In this document: positions 25,755-35,423 of the stretch, piece by piece
How positions within the stretch are numbered: position 1 is the first letter of the stretch
Layout of the letters: every line of letters starts with the position of its first letter
DNA from: Stutzerimonas azotifigens DSM 17556
Lineage (GTDB): Bacteria; Pseudomonadota; Gammaproteobacteria; Pseudomonadales; Pseudomonadaceae
Direction of reading: 5' to 3'
Length of the DNA: 64,000 nt
Assembly (NCBI RefSeq): GCF_000425625.1
Contig: NZ_AUDU01000018.1
Coordinates: 62,001-126,000, forward strand
Program-made: the position numbers and the translations under genes
The notes under the pieces: generated by a model
The model's input: only the letters and a program-made list of their open reading frames with translations
Told to the model about the DNA's origin: nothing
Database searches by the model: none

Positions 25755-27047
25755 CTAGGGACGCGCCGGCGCCACGCGCACCGCACCGCGACGGTTCATG
25801 CCCTGCGCCCGTACGCAGTTGCGGCCGGCGCCCTTGGCCGCGTACAGCGCCAGGTCAGCGGCCTTGATCACCGCCTCGGGCGTGCGCTGGCCCTCCCCGA
25901 CCTCGGCCACCCCGATGCTGATGGTCACCGATGCCTGCCCGGCTGCGCCCGCCCCGCGCCGCCGGCGGCCCTGCTGGTTGTCGCTCGGGCGGCTGCCCCT
26001 GTCGCGCAGCTGCAGCGGGTAGTCCGCCACCGCCTGGCGAATGGCTTCCAGATGAGGCAGGCAGGCCTCCAGGTCGCGTCCGGGAAACAGCAGGGTGAAT
26101 TCCTCGCCGCCGTAACGGTAGGCCCGCCCGCCGCCACCGACCTTGCGCAGCCGGCTGGCGACCAGCTTGAGCACCTGGTCGCCGACGTCATGACCGTGGG
26201 TGTCGTTGAACGCCTTGAAGTGGTCGACGTCGGCCATGGCGATCACGTACTGCCGGCCGAGCCGCTGCAGCCGCTCGTTCAGCGCGCGCCGGCCGGGCAG
26301 CCCGGTCAGTTCGTCGCGGAAGGCCATCAGGTAAGCTTCCTGGGCGATCGCCACCACCAGGATGAGCATCACCTGGCTGGTCAGCACGTTCAGCGCGCCC
26401 GGCCGCTGGAACACCGCCGGCAGCATCAGCAGCAGCCCGACCAGCCCCACCAGCTGCGCCGCGTGCAGCGGCCGCGGGCGGCGCAGGTACTGCACCGCCA
26501 GCACCAGCGCCACCAGCAGGAACACCGGGTAGACGATCTGCGCGAGCGCCAGCCAGTCGGCCTGCAGTGCCGGCCAGCGCACCGCCACCAGCCACTCCAG
26601 CAGCCCGTCCGGGAAACGCCGGGCCAGGGCCGCCGCGACGCCGACCATGGCGACCAGCACCGCGACCCGCGCCAGGCCGTCCTGCACCAGGTGGGTACGC
26701 TCGCGCCAGGCCCCGAACAGGCCGTACAGCAGCGGCAGCAGCAGGCTGCAGAGGTGGAATATCAGCGGCGTCTCGGCCATCACCTGGCCATGCGCGTGAT
26801 AGTGATCGGCCTGGGTGTCGAGCAGGAAGTAGCCGGCATAGGTGACGACCAGCAGGAACAGTTCGCGCTGGCGTCCGTAGCCGAGGCAGAAGGCGCCGCC
26901 CAGCAGCAGCAACAGGGTCGGCAGGACGTTGAACAGGGAGGTGAAGAACTCGTTCAGCACCGGTTGCCGGCTGGCCACCAGCCCGCCCGCCAGCAGGGCG
27001 AGCGGAGGCAGGAAGTGGCTCAGACGCACGGCGGCGAGTTGCGACAC
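25755..27047 (-). CDS. Integral-membrane diguanylate cyclase without I-site
   Basis: The 430-residue protein has about seven hydrophobic segments (residues 10-235) and a GGDEF domain with GGEEF active site (RAYRYGGEEFTLLF). The residues before the active site (KVGGGGRAYRY) lack the RxxD inhibitory motif, so product inhibition by that route should not occur. An Arg-rich insert (QQGRRRRGAGAAG) lies inside the cyclase domain. The GTG start at 27047 has GGAG 7 bases upstream; a longer ATG start (27152) would run into the terminator of the next gene. It lies between two acyl-CoA dehydrogenase genes. Confidence 0.88.
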   Translation of the reverse strand: MSQLAAVRLSHFLPPLALLAGGLVASRQPVLNEFFTSLFNVLPTLLLLLGGAFCLGYGRQRELFLLVVTYAGYFLLDTQADHYHAHGQVMAETPLIFHLCSLLLPLLYGLFGAWRERTHLVQDGLARVAVLVAMVGVAAALARRFPDGLLEWLVAVRWPALQADWLALAQIVYPVFLLVALVLAVQYLRRPRPLHAAQLVGLVGLLLMLPAVFQRPGALNVLTSQVMLILVVAIAQEAYLMAFRDELTGLPGRRALNERLQRLGRQYVIAMADVDHFKAFNDTHGHDVGDQVLKLVASRLRKVGGGGRAYRYGGEEFTLLFPGRDLEACLPHLEAIRQAVADYPLQLRDRGSRPSDNQQGRRRRGAGAAGQASVTISIGVAEVGEGQRTPEAVIKAADLALYAAKGAGRNCVRAQGMNRRGAVRVAPARP

Positions 27048-27152
27048 GAGGGCTCCAGCAAAGGCGCGGGAAGATGCGGCATTTTGCCCGCATGCCGATT
27101 GCGGAACATCCTTCGCACGCACGAAAAATGCGCTTTTTGACGCAACGCGCAT

Positions 27153-27183
27153 AAAAAAGCCGCTGCCGGGCCGGCAGCGGCTT
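27153..27183 (-). terminator. Intrinsic terminator after the FadE gene at 27201
   Basis: Minus-strand stem AAGCCGCTGCC, loop GGCCC, GGCAGCGGCTT and a run of six T. It ends transcription of the upstream acyl-CoA dehydrogenase and isolates the diguanylate cyclase gene. Confidence 0.9.
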
Positions 27184-27200
27184 CTTCGCCGGACAGAAGA

Positions 27201-29006
27201 TCAGTAGCCGAGGGCGAAATCTTCCTCGGCGATCTCCATCAGGTTGTCGGCGCCGGACAGCATGGCTTCGACGTGGGTGCGGGTACGCGGCAGGATGCGC
27301 GCGTAGTAGAACCGCGCGGTCTGCAGCTTGGCCCTGTAGAAGCCTTCCTCGGCGGTGCCGGCGGCCAGCTTCTCGGCGGCGACGCGCGCCATGTCGGCCC
27401 AGAAGTAGGCCAGGCAGACGTAGCCGGAGTACATCAGGTAGTCCACCGCGGCAGCGCCGACCATCTCGCGGTCCTTCATGGCGGCCATGCCGACCTTCAT
27501 GGTCAGCTCGCCCCACTCCTTGTTCAGCCGGGCCAGCGGCTCGACGAAGGCCTTGAGGCTTTCGTTCTCTTCGTTGGCCTTGCAGAACTTGTGGACCACC
27601 TTGGTGAAGCCCTTGAGCGCCTCGCCCTGGGTCATCAGCACCTTGCGGCCGAGCAAATCGAGCGCCTGGATGCCGGTGGTGCCCTCGTACAGGCAGGAAA
27701 TGCGGCTGTCGCGCACGTTCTGCTCCATGCCATGTTCGGCGATGAAGCCGTGACCGCCGTAGATCTGCACGCCGTGGTTGGCGGCTTCGAAGCCCACCTC
27801 GGTCATGAATGCCTTGGCGATCGGGGTGAGGAAGGCGAGCATGGCGTCGGCGGCCTTCTTCTGCTCCTCGTCCTCGCTGTGCTGGACGATGTCGACCTGC
27901 TTGGCGGCGTAGTAGAGCATCGCGCGGTTGCCTTCGGCGAAGGCCTTCATGGTCAGCAGCATGCGGCGCACGTCCGGGTGCACGATGATCGGGTCGGCCG
28001 GCTTGTCCGGCGCCTTCGGGCCGGTCAGCGAACGCATCTGCAGACGCTCGCGGGCGTAGGCGATGCCGCCCTGGAAGGCGACCTCGGCGTGCGCCAGGCC
28101 CTGCAGCGCGGTGCCCAGGCGGGCGGTGTTCATGAAGGTGAACATGCAGTTCAGGCCCTTGTTCGGCGGCCCGATCAGGAAGCCGGTGGCGCCGTCGAAG
28201 TTCATCACGCAGGTGGCGTTGCCGTGGATGCCCATCTTGTGCTCGATCGAGCCGCAGGACACGGCGTTGCGCTCGCCGACCCCGCCTTCGGCATTCGGCA
28301 GGAACTTCGGCACGATGAACAGCGAGATGCCCTTGGTACCGGCCGGCGCGTCGGGCAGGCGGGCGAGGACGATGTGGACGATGTTGTCGGCCATGTCGTG
28401 CTCACCGGCGGAGATGAAGATCTTGGTGCCGGTGACCTTGTAGCTGCCGTCGGCCTGCGGTTCGGCCTTGGTGCGCAGCATGCCGAGGTCGGTGCCGCAG
28501 TGCGGCTCGGTCAGGCACATGGTGCCGGTCCACTCGCCGGATACCAGCTTGGTCAGATAGGTCTGCTGCTGCTCCGGGGTGCCGTGCGCGTGCAGGGTAT
28601 TCATGGCGCCGTGCGACAGGCCGGGGTACATGCCCCAGGACCAGTTGGCCGCGCCGATCATCTCGCTCATGGCCATGCCCAGCGATTCCGGCAGGCCCTG
28701 GCCGCCATGCTCGACGTCGTGCGCCAGGCTCGGCCAGCCGCCTTCGACGAACTGCCTGTAGGCCTCCTTGAAGCCGGTCGGCGTCTTCACGCCTTCCGGC
28801 GTCCAGGTGCAGCCTTCCTGGTCACCCACGCGGTTGAGCGGCGCGAGCACCTGCTCGCAGAACTTCGCGCCTTCCTCGAGGATCGCGCTGACCATGTCCG
28901 GGGTCGCATCCTGGCAGCCTGGCAGGCTCTGGTAATGCGCCTCGTAACCGAGGAGTTCGTCGCGTACGAAACGGATGTCGCGCAAGGGGGCCTTGTAGTC
29001 AGGCAT
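27201..29006 (-). CDS. Acyl-CoA dehydrogenase, long FadE type (paralogue 3)
   Basis: This 601-residue FAD enzyme of fatty-acid beta-oxidation carries [59 protein letters not shown] and [20 protein letters not shown]. It begins [13 protein letters not shown] like its neighbours. By position it should match PAO1 PA0506, described as a PsrA-controlled FadE; two PsrA-like boxes lie upstream (29077-29103). A clear terminator follows the gene. Confidence 0.94.
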   Translation of the reverse strand: MPDYKAPLRDIRFVRDELLGYEAHYQSLPGCQDATPDMVSAILEEGAKFCEQVLAPLNRVGDQEGCTWTPEGVKTPTGFKEAYRQFVEGGWPSLAHDVEHGGQGLPESLGMAMSEMIGAANWSWGMYPGLSHGAMNTLHAHGTPEQQQTYLTKLVSGEWTGTMCLTEPHCGTDLGMLRTKAEPQADGSYKVTGTKIFISAGEHDMADNIVHIVLARLPDAPAGTKGISLFIVPKFLPNAEGGVGERNAVSCGSIEHKMGIHGNATCVMNFDGATGFLIGPPNKGLNCMFTFMNTARLGTALQGLAHAEVAFQGGIAYARERLQMRSLTGPKAPDKPADPIIVHPDVRRMLLTMKAFAEGNRAMLYYAAKQVDIVQHSEDEEQKKAADAMLAFLTPIAKAFMTEVGFEAANHGVQIYGGHGFIAEHGMEQNVRDSRISCLYEGTTGIQALDLLGRKVLMTQGEALKGFTKVVHKFCKANEENESLKAFVEPLARLNKEWGELTMKVGMAAMKDREMVGAAAVDYLMYSGYVCLAYFWADMARVAAEKLAAGTAEEGFYRAKLQTARFYYARILPRTRTHVEAMLSGADNLMEIAEEDFALGY

Positions 29007-29076
29007 AGCGTAAACCTCAGCGGTGAATTCTGGATTCGATCAACGGCCGGTGTGGAAGGGATAGTACAGACCAGCT

Positions 29077-29103
29077 CAAACATTCGTTTGAAACATACGT
29101 TTA
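29077..29103 (-). promoter_or_regulatory. Tandem PsrA-like operators upstream of fadE
   Basis: CAAAC-ATTC-GTTTG (29077-29090) and the adjoining GAAAC-ATAC-GTTTA (29090-29103) both fit the PsrA motif (G/C)AAAC-N2-4-GTTT(G/C). A -10 TACTAT on the minus strand (29061-29066) places the boxes over the -35 region, as expected for repression relieved by long-chain fatty acids. Confidence 0.72.
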
Positions 29104-29294
29104 TGGCTCTTCGGCTGTCAAGGCCTCTGGCGCGGCCCCCGGGCGCTTCTTCGACCGGAGGCGCTCCTCGCGTTCAGGCATGGCGAAGCCGCCCGTCGCA
29201 TTGCGTTGCGGCAGGCAGCCAAGCGATGGACAGAAGCGGGAGCGAAGAGAAAGGAGCGGCAGCGACGAGTGCGCTGCCGCAATGGAACGCGGTG

Positions 29295-29546
29295 TCAGGC
29301 GTGGGTATCGATGAGCGTGCCCATGACCTCGTCGGCGGTCTTCACCACCTTGGCCGCGCTCTCCACCTGCTGGCGACCGAGATCGAGCTGCACGAGCAGG
29401 CTGCCGAGGTCCTGGTTGCCGGCAGCCGGTGCGCTCGAGGCCGCCGCGGGCAGCGAGGCGAGGTCGCCGGCAGCCTGGGTGGCGGTCCGCTGCCCGGCCT
29501 GGATGCCGCTCGGCCCCGCCTGGAAGGTACTTGCGCTGACTTGCAT
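29295..29546 (-). CDS. Small conserved protein with flagellar rod/hook-like C-terminus
   Basis: The 83-residue protein starts MQVSASTFQAGPSG and ends VESAAKVVKTADEVMGTLID. That last stretch resembles the C-terminal helix of flagellar rod and hook proteins (…NAKVIKTADEML.TLL). No signal peptide or membrane segment is present. GGAG precedes the ATG. A small hypothetical gene (PA0505) occupies the same place in PAO1. Its function is unknown; the resemblance may be only structural. Confidence 0.7.
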   Translation of the reverse strand: MQVSASTFQAGPSGIQAGQRTATQAAGDLASLPAAASSAPAAGNQDLGSLLVQLDLGRQQVESAAKVVKTADEVMGTLIDTHA

Positions 29547-29677
29547 GGATCACTCCTTGGCCGTGGGCCACATGAAGACACGCTTCGGACGACTGGAAGC
29601 CACGGATGTTAGCAGGCTCATCGCGTTCGGTGCGATCGACAGGAAACGGCGATCACGAAGCGACCGGCGACGATCGC

Positions 29678-30619
29678 TCACCTTGCCTTGGCGAACGCCT
29701 CGGCGAGCTGGTCGATGTTCTGCTGCAGCGCGGTCAGCCCGGCGCTGCCGAGCACGTACCAGTTGGCGGCATTGAGGTAGACCACCTGGCCCTTCTGCCA
29801 CGCGGTGGTCTGGTGCACGAGCGCGTTGTCGAGCATCTTCCGGGCGTCCTTGCCCTCGCGGCCGACGGCGGCATCGCGGTCGATCACGAACAGCCAGTCC
29901 GGATTGGTCTTCTGGATGAACCCGTCGTCGATCGACTGACCGCGGTTGGACTGCTCGAGATCGGTCGCCGCCGGCTGCACGCCGAGCACGTCGTGGACCA
30001 GGCCGAAGCGCGAGCCGGGTCCGTAGGCGCTCATCCTGCCGCCGGTGGTCAGCACCACCAGCCCGGTGCCGGCCTCCGCCGCCTGCAGCCTGACGGCGGC
30101 GATCGAGTCGTCGAGGGCCTTGAGCTTCTGCTCGGCCTCGGCCTGCTTGCCGAACAGCATGGCGAGGGTCTCGGTATTGCGGCGCACGCTGCCGACGAGG
30201 TTCTTCGGGTCCACCGTGAGGTCGATGGCCGGCGCGACCTTCGCCACTTCCGCATACTTGTCGCCCGAACGGCCGCCGACGATCACCAGGTCCGGCGCGA
30301 TGCGCTTGATCGCCTCGTAGTCGGGCTCGAACAGGGTGCCGGCACGCGCGTACTGCTTGTCGTCGTACTTGGCGAGCACCGGCGGCATGCGGTTGGTCTC
30401 GGGCACGGCGGTGACTTCGATGCCGAGGGTGTCCAGCGTGTCCAGCGAGGCGGTGTCGAGCACCACGATCTTCTGCGGATCGGCCTTGATCTCGGTCGTG
30501 CCCTTGGCGTGCTCGACGGGCACCGTGGATTGAGCCTGCGCCAGGCCCGCGGCGGCGGCGATGGCGGCGGCCACCGCGAGGCGGGAAAGGCGGTTGAGGG
30601 TCCCGGTGGTCGTATTCAA
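29678..30619 (-). CDS. Siderophore ABC transporter substrate-binding protein
   Basis: This 313-residue periplasmic protein has a signal peptide (LAVAAAIAAAAGLAQAQ) and the FepB/FatB/YclQ fold: TEIKADPQKIVVLDTASLD, LFEPDYEAIKRIAPDLVIVG, LFVIDRDAAVG. It should deliver a ferric siderophore to an inner-membrane ABC transporter, but no permease or ATPase gene is adjacent. No ATG fits; a TTG at 30619 with GGAG 8 bases upstream is chosen. A Fur-like box lies 81-99 bases upstream. It interrupts the order bioD - small protein - fadE known from PAO1, suggesting insertion. Confidence 0.85.
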   Translation of the reverse strand: MNTTTGTLNRLSRLAVAAAIAAAAGLAQAQSTVPVEHAKGTTEIKADPQKIVVLDTASLDTLDTLGIEVTAVPETNRMPPVLAKYDDKQYARAGTLFEPDYEAIKRIAPDLVIVGGRSGDKYAEVAKVAPAIDLTVDPKNLVGSVRRNTETLAMLFGKQAEAEQKLKALDDSIAAVRLQAAEAGTGLVVLTTGGRMSAYGPGSRFGLVHDVLGVQPAATDLEQSNRGQSIDDGFIQKTNPDWLFVIDRDAAVGREGKDARKMLDNALVHQTTAWQKGQVVYLNAANWYVLGSAGLTALQQNIDQLAEAFAKAR

Positions 30620-30699
30620 GGCGCTGACTCCTTTCTCGGCTGGATGAACGCGGCCCGGCCTCAGGATTGCCAGATGGCTGAAGGCTCGGCGTGATGGCT

Positions 30700-30718
30700 G
30701 GCAATGATAAGTATTCCC
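30700..30718 (-). promoter_or_regulatory. Fur-like box
   Basis: The 19 bases GGCAATGATAAGTATTCCC match the Fur consensus at about 13 of 19 positions, including the core ATGATAA. The site covers the likely -10 region of the siderophore-binding-protein gene. Confidence 0.7.
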
Positions 30719-30774
30719 ACCCAGGGCACGCCCGCCTCTTCTCATTATTTACATCTTGGCTGCGTGGCGGTCGG

Positions 30775-31458
30775 TCAGGGCAGCAGCGCCGCCAGGTCCA
30801 GGCAGGCGGCCACCGCGCCGGCGTCGGCACCGGGCAGGCGCGGCACATGGCCGAGGCAGGGCGCCGGCAGCCGCTCGCCGAGGGTGGCGAGGTTGTCTTC
30901 CAGGCGCGAGGTCTGCGGGTCGACCAGGTTGGCGACCCAGCCGGCCAGCTCCAGGCCGTCGCGGCGGATGGCCTCGGCGCTGAGCAGCGCGTGGTTGATG
31001 CAGCCGAGCCGCACGCCGACCACCAGGATCACCGGCAGGCCGAGGGCGATCGGCAGGTCGGACAGGCTCGCGCTTCCTGCCAGCGGCACGCGCCAGCCGC
31101 CGGCCCCCTCCACCAGGGTGAAGTCGGCCCCGAGCGCCAGCACCGCGCGTACCGGCTCGGCGAGCGCCTCCACGGTCAGCGCCACGCCGGCTTCACGGGC
31201 GGCCAGGTGCGGGGCGATCGGCGGCTCGAAGGCGATCGGGTTCACCTGCTCGTAGCGCAGCGGCAGGCTGCATTCGCCGAGCAGCGCCAGCGCGTCCTCG
31301 TTGCGCAGCCCGGCGGCGGTCCGTTCGCAGCCAGAAGCCACCGGCTTGGCCGCGGCAGTGGACAGCCCGCGCTGGCGCGCGGCGCGCAGCAGCCCGGCGG
31401 CGATGGTGGTCTTGCCGATCTCGGTGTCGGTGCCGGTGACGAAGAATGCCTGGCCCAT
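30775..31458 (-). CDS. bioD: Dethiobiotin synthetase BioD
   Basis: This 227-residue ATP-dependent enzyme closes the ureido ring of DAPA with CO2 to give dethiobiotin. It has the P-loop FVTGTDTEIGKTTIAAGLL, AAAKPVASGC and VEGAGGWRVPL. It is the last gene of bioBFHCD, one base after bioC. Length is normal. No terminator was recognised after it. Confidence 0.96.
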   Translation of the reverse strand: MGQAFFVTGTDTEIGKTTIAAGLLRAARQRGLSTAAAKPVASGCERTAAGLRNEDALALLGECSLPLRYEQVNPIAFEPPIAPHLAAREAGVALTVEALAEPVRAVLALGADFTLVEGAGGWRVPLAGSASLSDLPIALGLPVILVVGVRLGCINHALLSAEAIRRDGLELAGWVANLVDPQTSRLEDNLATLGERLPAPCLGHVPRLPGADAGAVAACLDLAALLP

Positions 31459-31459
31459 C

Positions 31460-32257
31460 TCAGTGCTCCCGCTGCAGCACGCCGTAGACCACCTGGTAGG
31501 TGGCCGGCAGCCCGGCCGGCGTGCGGAATGCTTCGTAGGCCTCGAGCAGCGCGCGCAGCCGCGCCCGGCCGGTGAGGCCGCCGGGCCGGCCCGGGTTGAG
31601 GTTGTGCGCGCCGAGCGCCTTGAGTTCGTGGGTCAGCTGGCGCAGGTCGGAGAAGTGCAGCACCTCGGCCTCGAGCGCCAGCTGGCGCACCGCCAGCCCG
31701 CTTCCCTCGCACAGTTCGCGGTACGTCTCGAACGGGCGGAAGCGGTTGACGTGGGCGAAGCCGTCAACCGCCTGCCAGCTGTCGCGCAGCTCCTGCAGCG
31801 TGCCGGCGGCCAGGCTGCTGAAGGCGAACAGGCCGCCCGGCTGCAGTGTGCGGCGCGCCTCGGCGAGCACCGCGGCGAAGTCCGCGCACCACTGCACGGC
31901 CAGGCTGGAAAAGATCAGCTCCAGGCAACCGTCGCGCAGCGGCAGGCGCTCGGCGTCGCCGGCGGCGAAACTCCGCGCGCCGCCGAGCGGCCGGGCGTGG
32001 CGCAGCATGCCTTCGGCGATGTCCAGCGCCAGCCCGTCGGCGGCGGGAAAGCGCGCGGCTAGCGCACGGGCGAAATGCCCGGTGCCGGAGCCAAGGTCCA
32101 GCCAGCGAGATGGCGCCGGGTCGGCCGGCAGCCGCGCGAGCAGGCCCTCGCCGACCCGGCGCTGCAGACCGGCCACCGCGTCGTAGCTCGCGGCGGCACG
32201 GGAAAAGGAGGCCGCGACCTGGCGCTTGTCGGGCAGCACGGCGGCTGTCTCAGCCAT
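31460..32257 (-). CDS. bioC: Malonyl-ACP O-methyltransferase BioC
   Basis: This 265-residue SAM-dependent methyltransferase methylates malonyl-ACP to start pimelate synthesis on the fatty-acid pathway. The SAM-binding motif [14 protein letters not shown] (about residue 53) and family text [11 protein letters not shown] and [20 protein letters not shown] are clear. The start at 32257 overlaps the end of bioH by 8 bases. Confidence 0.95.
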   Translation of the reverse strand: MAETAAVLPDKRQVAASFSRAAASYDAVAGLQRRVGEGLLARLPADPAPSRWLDLGSGTGHFARALAARFPAADGLALDIAEGMLRHARPLGGARSFAAGDAERLPLRDGCLELIFSSLAVQWCADFAAVLAEARRTLQPGGLFAFSSLAAGTLQELRDSWQAVDGFAHVNRFRPFETYRELCEGSGLAVRQLALEAEVLHFSDLRQLTHELKALGAHNLNPGRPGGLTGRARLRALLEAYEAFRTPAGLPATYQVVYGVLQREH

Positions 32258-32975
32258 CTTCGCCCTCGCGCAGGAAGGCCAGCAGCGTCGCCGCCACATC
32301 GTCCGGACGCTCCAGCGGCAGGCCGTGGCTCGCACCGTCGAGCACCGCCACCTCGGCATCCGGCACCAGGGCGAGCAGCGCCTCGGCGGCGGCCACCGGC
32401 ACCAGCGCGTCGCAGCCGGCGAACAGGTGCAGCTGCGGGCCACGGAAGTCGGCGAGGGCCGGGCGCACGTCCAGTTGCGCGAGCAGCTGCAGGCCGGCGT
32501 CCAGCGCGGCCGGCGGCTGCCCGGCGAAGGTCACCTGCAGCTGTCGGGCCAGCGTGCGCGGGTCGTAGCCGCCGCGGCTGGTGAGCATGGAAAAGCGCTT
32601 GAGGGTCTCCTCGGCGTCGAGCCGGAAGGCCTGGTGGAAGGTGTCGAAGACCTCGGCGGGCATCGCCGTCGGCCAGTCCTCGCGGGCGCGGAACACCGGG
32701 TTGCTGGCCAGGGCGATCAGCCCGCGGCAGCGTTCGGCACGACGCGCGGCGAGTTCGGCGGCGAGCATGCCGCCGAGCGACCAGCCGGCCAGCCAGGCGT
32801 CGTCAGGCAGCCGGCGATCGAGTTCGTCGAGCCAGGCGGCGGGATCCGCCTGGTCCGGCAGCGGCAGGACTTCCACCGCCAGGTGAGGCGCCTGTTCGGC
32901 CAGCGCATCGCCCAGCGGCTGCAGCGCCGCCGGGCCGAACGCCCAGCCGGACAACAGGATCAGACGGTCACGCAT
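32250..32975 (-). CDS. bioH: Pimeloyl-ACP methyl ester esterase BioH
   Basis: The 241-residue alpha/beta hydrolase has the nucleophile motif GWSLGG (Ser about residue 66) and a late His in [12 protein letters not shown]. It removes the methyl ester from pimeloyl-ACP, ending chain growth before BioF. It overlaps bioF upstream and bioC downstream by 8 bases each. Confidence 0.93.
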   Translation of the reverse strand: MRDRLILLSGWAFGPAALQPLGDALAEQAPHLAVEVLPLPDQADPAAWLDELDRRLPDDAWLAGWSLGGMLAAELAARRAERCRGLIALASNPVFRAREDWPTAMPAEVFDTFHQAFRLDAEETLKRFSMLTSRGGYDPRTLARQLQVTFAGQPPAALDAGLQLLAQLDVRPALADFRGPQLHLFAGCDALVPVAAAEALLALVPDAEVAVLDGASHGLPLERPDDVAATLLAFLREGEDG

Positions 32976-34146
32976 GCGGGGCTTCCTCGCTCAGTCGGGA
33001 CCAGCATTCGGCCAGCGATTCCAGCAGTCGTTCCAGCTGCGCGTCGGTGTGCGCAGCACTGAGGGTGACACGCAGGCGGGCGCTGCCGGCCGGCACGGTC
33101 GGCGGGCGGATGGCGCCGACCAGGATGCCTTTGCTGCGCAGCAGCGCCGAAAGGCGCAGGGCACGGGCGCTGTCGCCGACCAGGATCGGCTGGATCGGCG
33201 TCGGGCTGTCCATCAGCGTCAGGCCGATTTCCTCGGCGCCCCGGCGGAAGCGCGCGATCAGCCGGTTCAGATGCTCGCGGCGCCAGTGCTCGCGGCGCAG
33301 CAACTCCAGCGCCTTCAGCGTGGCGCAGGCGACCGCCGGCGGCTGGCTGGTGGTGTAGATGTAGGGCCGGGCGAACTGGATCAGCGTCTCCATCAGCGCG
33401 TCGCTGCCGGCGACGAAGGCACCGGCCGTGCCGAAGGCCTTGCCCAGGGTGCCGACCAGCACCGGCACCGCATCGATGCCGAGGCCGAAGTGCTCGACGA
33501 TGCCGCCACCGCTGGCGCCCAGCGGGCCGAAGCCATGGGCGTCGTCCACCATCACCCAGGCGTCGCGGGCCTTCGCGGTGGCGCACAGGGCAGGCAGGTC
33601 GGCCAGATCGCCGTCCATGCTGAACACCCCGTCGGTCACCACCAGGGTGTTGCCGACCGCCCTGTCCAGCCGCTTGGCCAGGCTCATCGCGTCGTTGTGC
33701 AGGTAGCGCGAGAAGCGCGCACCGGACAGCAGCCCGGCATCGAGCAGCGAGGCATGATTGAGGCGGTCTTCCAGCACGCTGTCGCCCTGCCCCACCAGCG
33801 CGGTGACCGCCGCCAGGTTGGCCATGTAGCCGGTGGAAAACAGCAGCGCCCGCGGCCGTCCGGTGAAGTCGGCGAGCGCCTCCTCCAGTTCGTGGTGCGG
33901 CGTGAGGTGGCCGATCACCAGGTGCGAGGCACCGCCGCCGACGCCCCAGCGCTCGGCGCCCCGGCGCAACGCGGCGATCACCTCGGGGTGATTGGCCAGG
34001 CCGAGATAGTCGTTGGAACAGAACGCCAGCAGCCGCTCGCCGTCGACCACCACCTCCGGCCCCTGCGGTGTCTCGAGCAGCGGGCGCTGGCGGTAGAGGT
34101 GTTCGGCACGGCGGGCGGCGAGGCGGGATTGCAGGTCGAAGGGCAT
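32968..34146 (-). CDS. bioF: 8-amino-7-oxononanoate synthase BioF
   Basis: This 392-residue PLP enzyme condenses pimeloyl-ACP with alanine. It has [24 protein letters not shown] and the PLP-lysine motif [13 protein letters not shown] (Lys about residue 240). It is second in the operon after bioB, separated by a long imperfect hairpin. Confidence 0.96.
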   Translation of the reverse strand: MPFDLQSRLAARRAEHLYRQRPLLETPQGPEVVVDGERLLAFCSNDYLGLANHPEVIAALRRGAERWGVGGGASHLVIGHLTPHHELEEALADFTGRPRALLFSTGYMANLAAVTALVGQGDSVLEDRLNHASLLDAGLLSGARFSRYLHNDAMSLAKRLDRAVGNTLVVTDGVFSMDGDLADLPALCATAKARDAWVMVDDAHGFGPLGASGGGIVEHFGLGIDAVPVLVGTLGKAFGTAGAFVAGSDALMETLIQFARPYIYTTSQPPAVACATLKALELLRREHWRREHLNRLIARFRRGAEEIGLTLMDSPTPIQPILVGDSARALRLSALLRSKGILVGAIRPPTVPAGSARLRVTLSAAHTDAQLERLLESLAECWSRLSEEAPHA

Positions 34147-34157
34147 AGAGACTCGAT

Positions 34158-34234
34158 AAAAGCGGCTTGAGGCTTGAGGCTGGACGCAGGCGCTCTCTCG
34201 TCCAGCCTTCAGCCTCTAGCCTTCCGCGGCTTTT
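34158..34234 (-). repeat. Long imperfect hairpin between bioB and bioF
   Basis: A left arm AAAAGCGGCTTGAGGCTTGA... (34158-34186) pairs imperfectly with ...GCCTCTAGCCTTCCGCGGC (34200-34234) around a loop CAGGCGCTCTCT. The structure begins at the bioB stop and ends 12 bases before bioF, so it could protect or attenuate the message. Confidence 0.6.
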
Positions 34235-35289
34235 TATAGCGCAGCGTTATAGAACAGCTGCGAATCGCGCTGCTCGACCAGTGCCTGCTCGATAGCCGCC
34301 TGGTGCACCTCGTCGTCGTGCTCCTCGCGGGCCTCCGGCTGGATGCCCAGGCGCTTGAACAACAGCATGTCCTTGTCCGCCTGCGGGTTGCCGGTGGTCA
34401 GCAGCTTCTCGCCGTAGAAGATCGAGTTGGCGCCGGCGAAGAAGGCCAGCGCCTGCATCTGCTCGTTCATCTGCTCGCGGCCGGCCGAAAGGCGCACGTG
34501 GGATTTGGGCATCATGATCCTGGCCACGGCCAGCATGCGGATGAAGTCGAACGGATCGACGTCCTGCTCCTCGGCCAGCGGCGTGCCCTTGACCTTGACC
34601 AGCATGTTGATCGGCACCGATTCCGGGTGCTCGGGCAGGTTGGCCAGCTGGATCAGCAGGCCGGCGCGGTCGTCCAGCGACTCGCCCATGCCGAGGATGC
34701 CGCCGGAGCAGATCTTCATCCCGGCGTCGCGCACGTAGGCCAGCGTCTGCAGGCGCTCGGCGTAGGTGCGGGTGGTGATGATGTTGCCGTAGAACTCCGG
34801 CGAGGTGTCGAGGTTGTGGTTGTAGTAGTCGAGCCCGGCCTCGGCCAGCGCACGGGTCTGGCCCTCGGTCAGCCGGCCGAGGGTCATGCAGGTCTCCAGG
34901 CCCAGCGCCTTGACGCCCTCGACCATCTTCAGCACGTAGGGCATGTCCTTGTCGGACGGGTGCTTCCAGGCCGCGCCCATGCAGAAGCGGGTCGAGCCGA
35001 TGGCCTTGGCGTCGGCAGCGGCCTTGAGCACCTTCTCCACCTCCATCAGCTTTTCCTTGTCCAGCCCGGTGTTGTAGTGGCCGGACTGCGGGCAGTACTT
35101 GCAGTCTTCCGGGCAGGCGCCGGTCTTGATCGACAGCAGCGTCGAGACCTGCACGCGGTTGGGATCGAAATGCCCGCGGTGGACGGTCTGCGCCTGGAAC
35201 AGCAGGTCGTTGAACGGCAGCTCGAACAGCGCCCTGACTTCCGGAAGGCTCCAGTCGTGACGCAGTGCGGGAGTTTGGGTGGCGCTCAT
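34234..35289 (-). CDS. bioB: Biotin synthase BioB
   Basis: This 351-residue radical SAM enzyme inserts sulfur into dethiobiotin. The [4Fe-4S] cluster motif reads [18 protein letters not shown] (CxxxCxxC, about residue 56), with RFCMGAAWK and [12 protein letters not shown] following. The ATG at 35289 has AAGGA; an upstream ATG at 35406 would fall in the promoter. First gene of bioBFHCD, under a BirA-type operator. Confidence 0.97.
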   Translation of the reverse strand: MSATQTPALRHDWSLPEVRALFELPFNDLLFQAQTVHRGHFDPNRVQVSTLLSIKTGACPEDCKYCPQSGHYNTGLDKEKLMEVEKVLKAAADAKAIGSTRFCMGAAWKHPSDKDMPYVLKMVEGVKALGLETCMTLGRLTEGQTRALAEAGLDYYNHNLDTSPEFYGNIITTRTYAERLQTLAYVRDAGMKICSGGILGMGESLDDRAGLLIQLANLPEHPESVPINMLVKVKGTPLAEEQDVDPFDFIRMLAVARIMMPKSHVRLSAGREQMNEQMQALAFFAGANSIFYGEKLLTTGNPQADKDMLLFKRLGIQPEAREEHDDEVHQAAIEQALVEQRDSQLFYNAAL

Positions 35290-35395
35290 GGGCGTTCCTT
35301 GTAATACAGTGGCGGCCGCTGCATCGAACGCGGGCCGTGTCAGGGAAGGCATCGCGGCGGCGCCAGCGCGGCGCCGACAGGGGTGATGCAGCGAA

Positions 35396-35423
35396 TGGTT
35401 AGCCAACGCCCCTGCGCTGTCAA
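35396..35423 (-). promoter_or_regulatory. bioB promoter
   Basis: Minus-strand -35 TTGACA (35418-35423) and -10 TAACCA (35396-35401) are 16 bases apart; a start near 35389 gives a leader of about 100 bases. The -35 lies inside the BirA operator. Confidence 0.65.
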
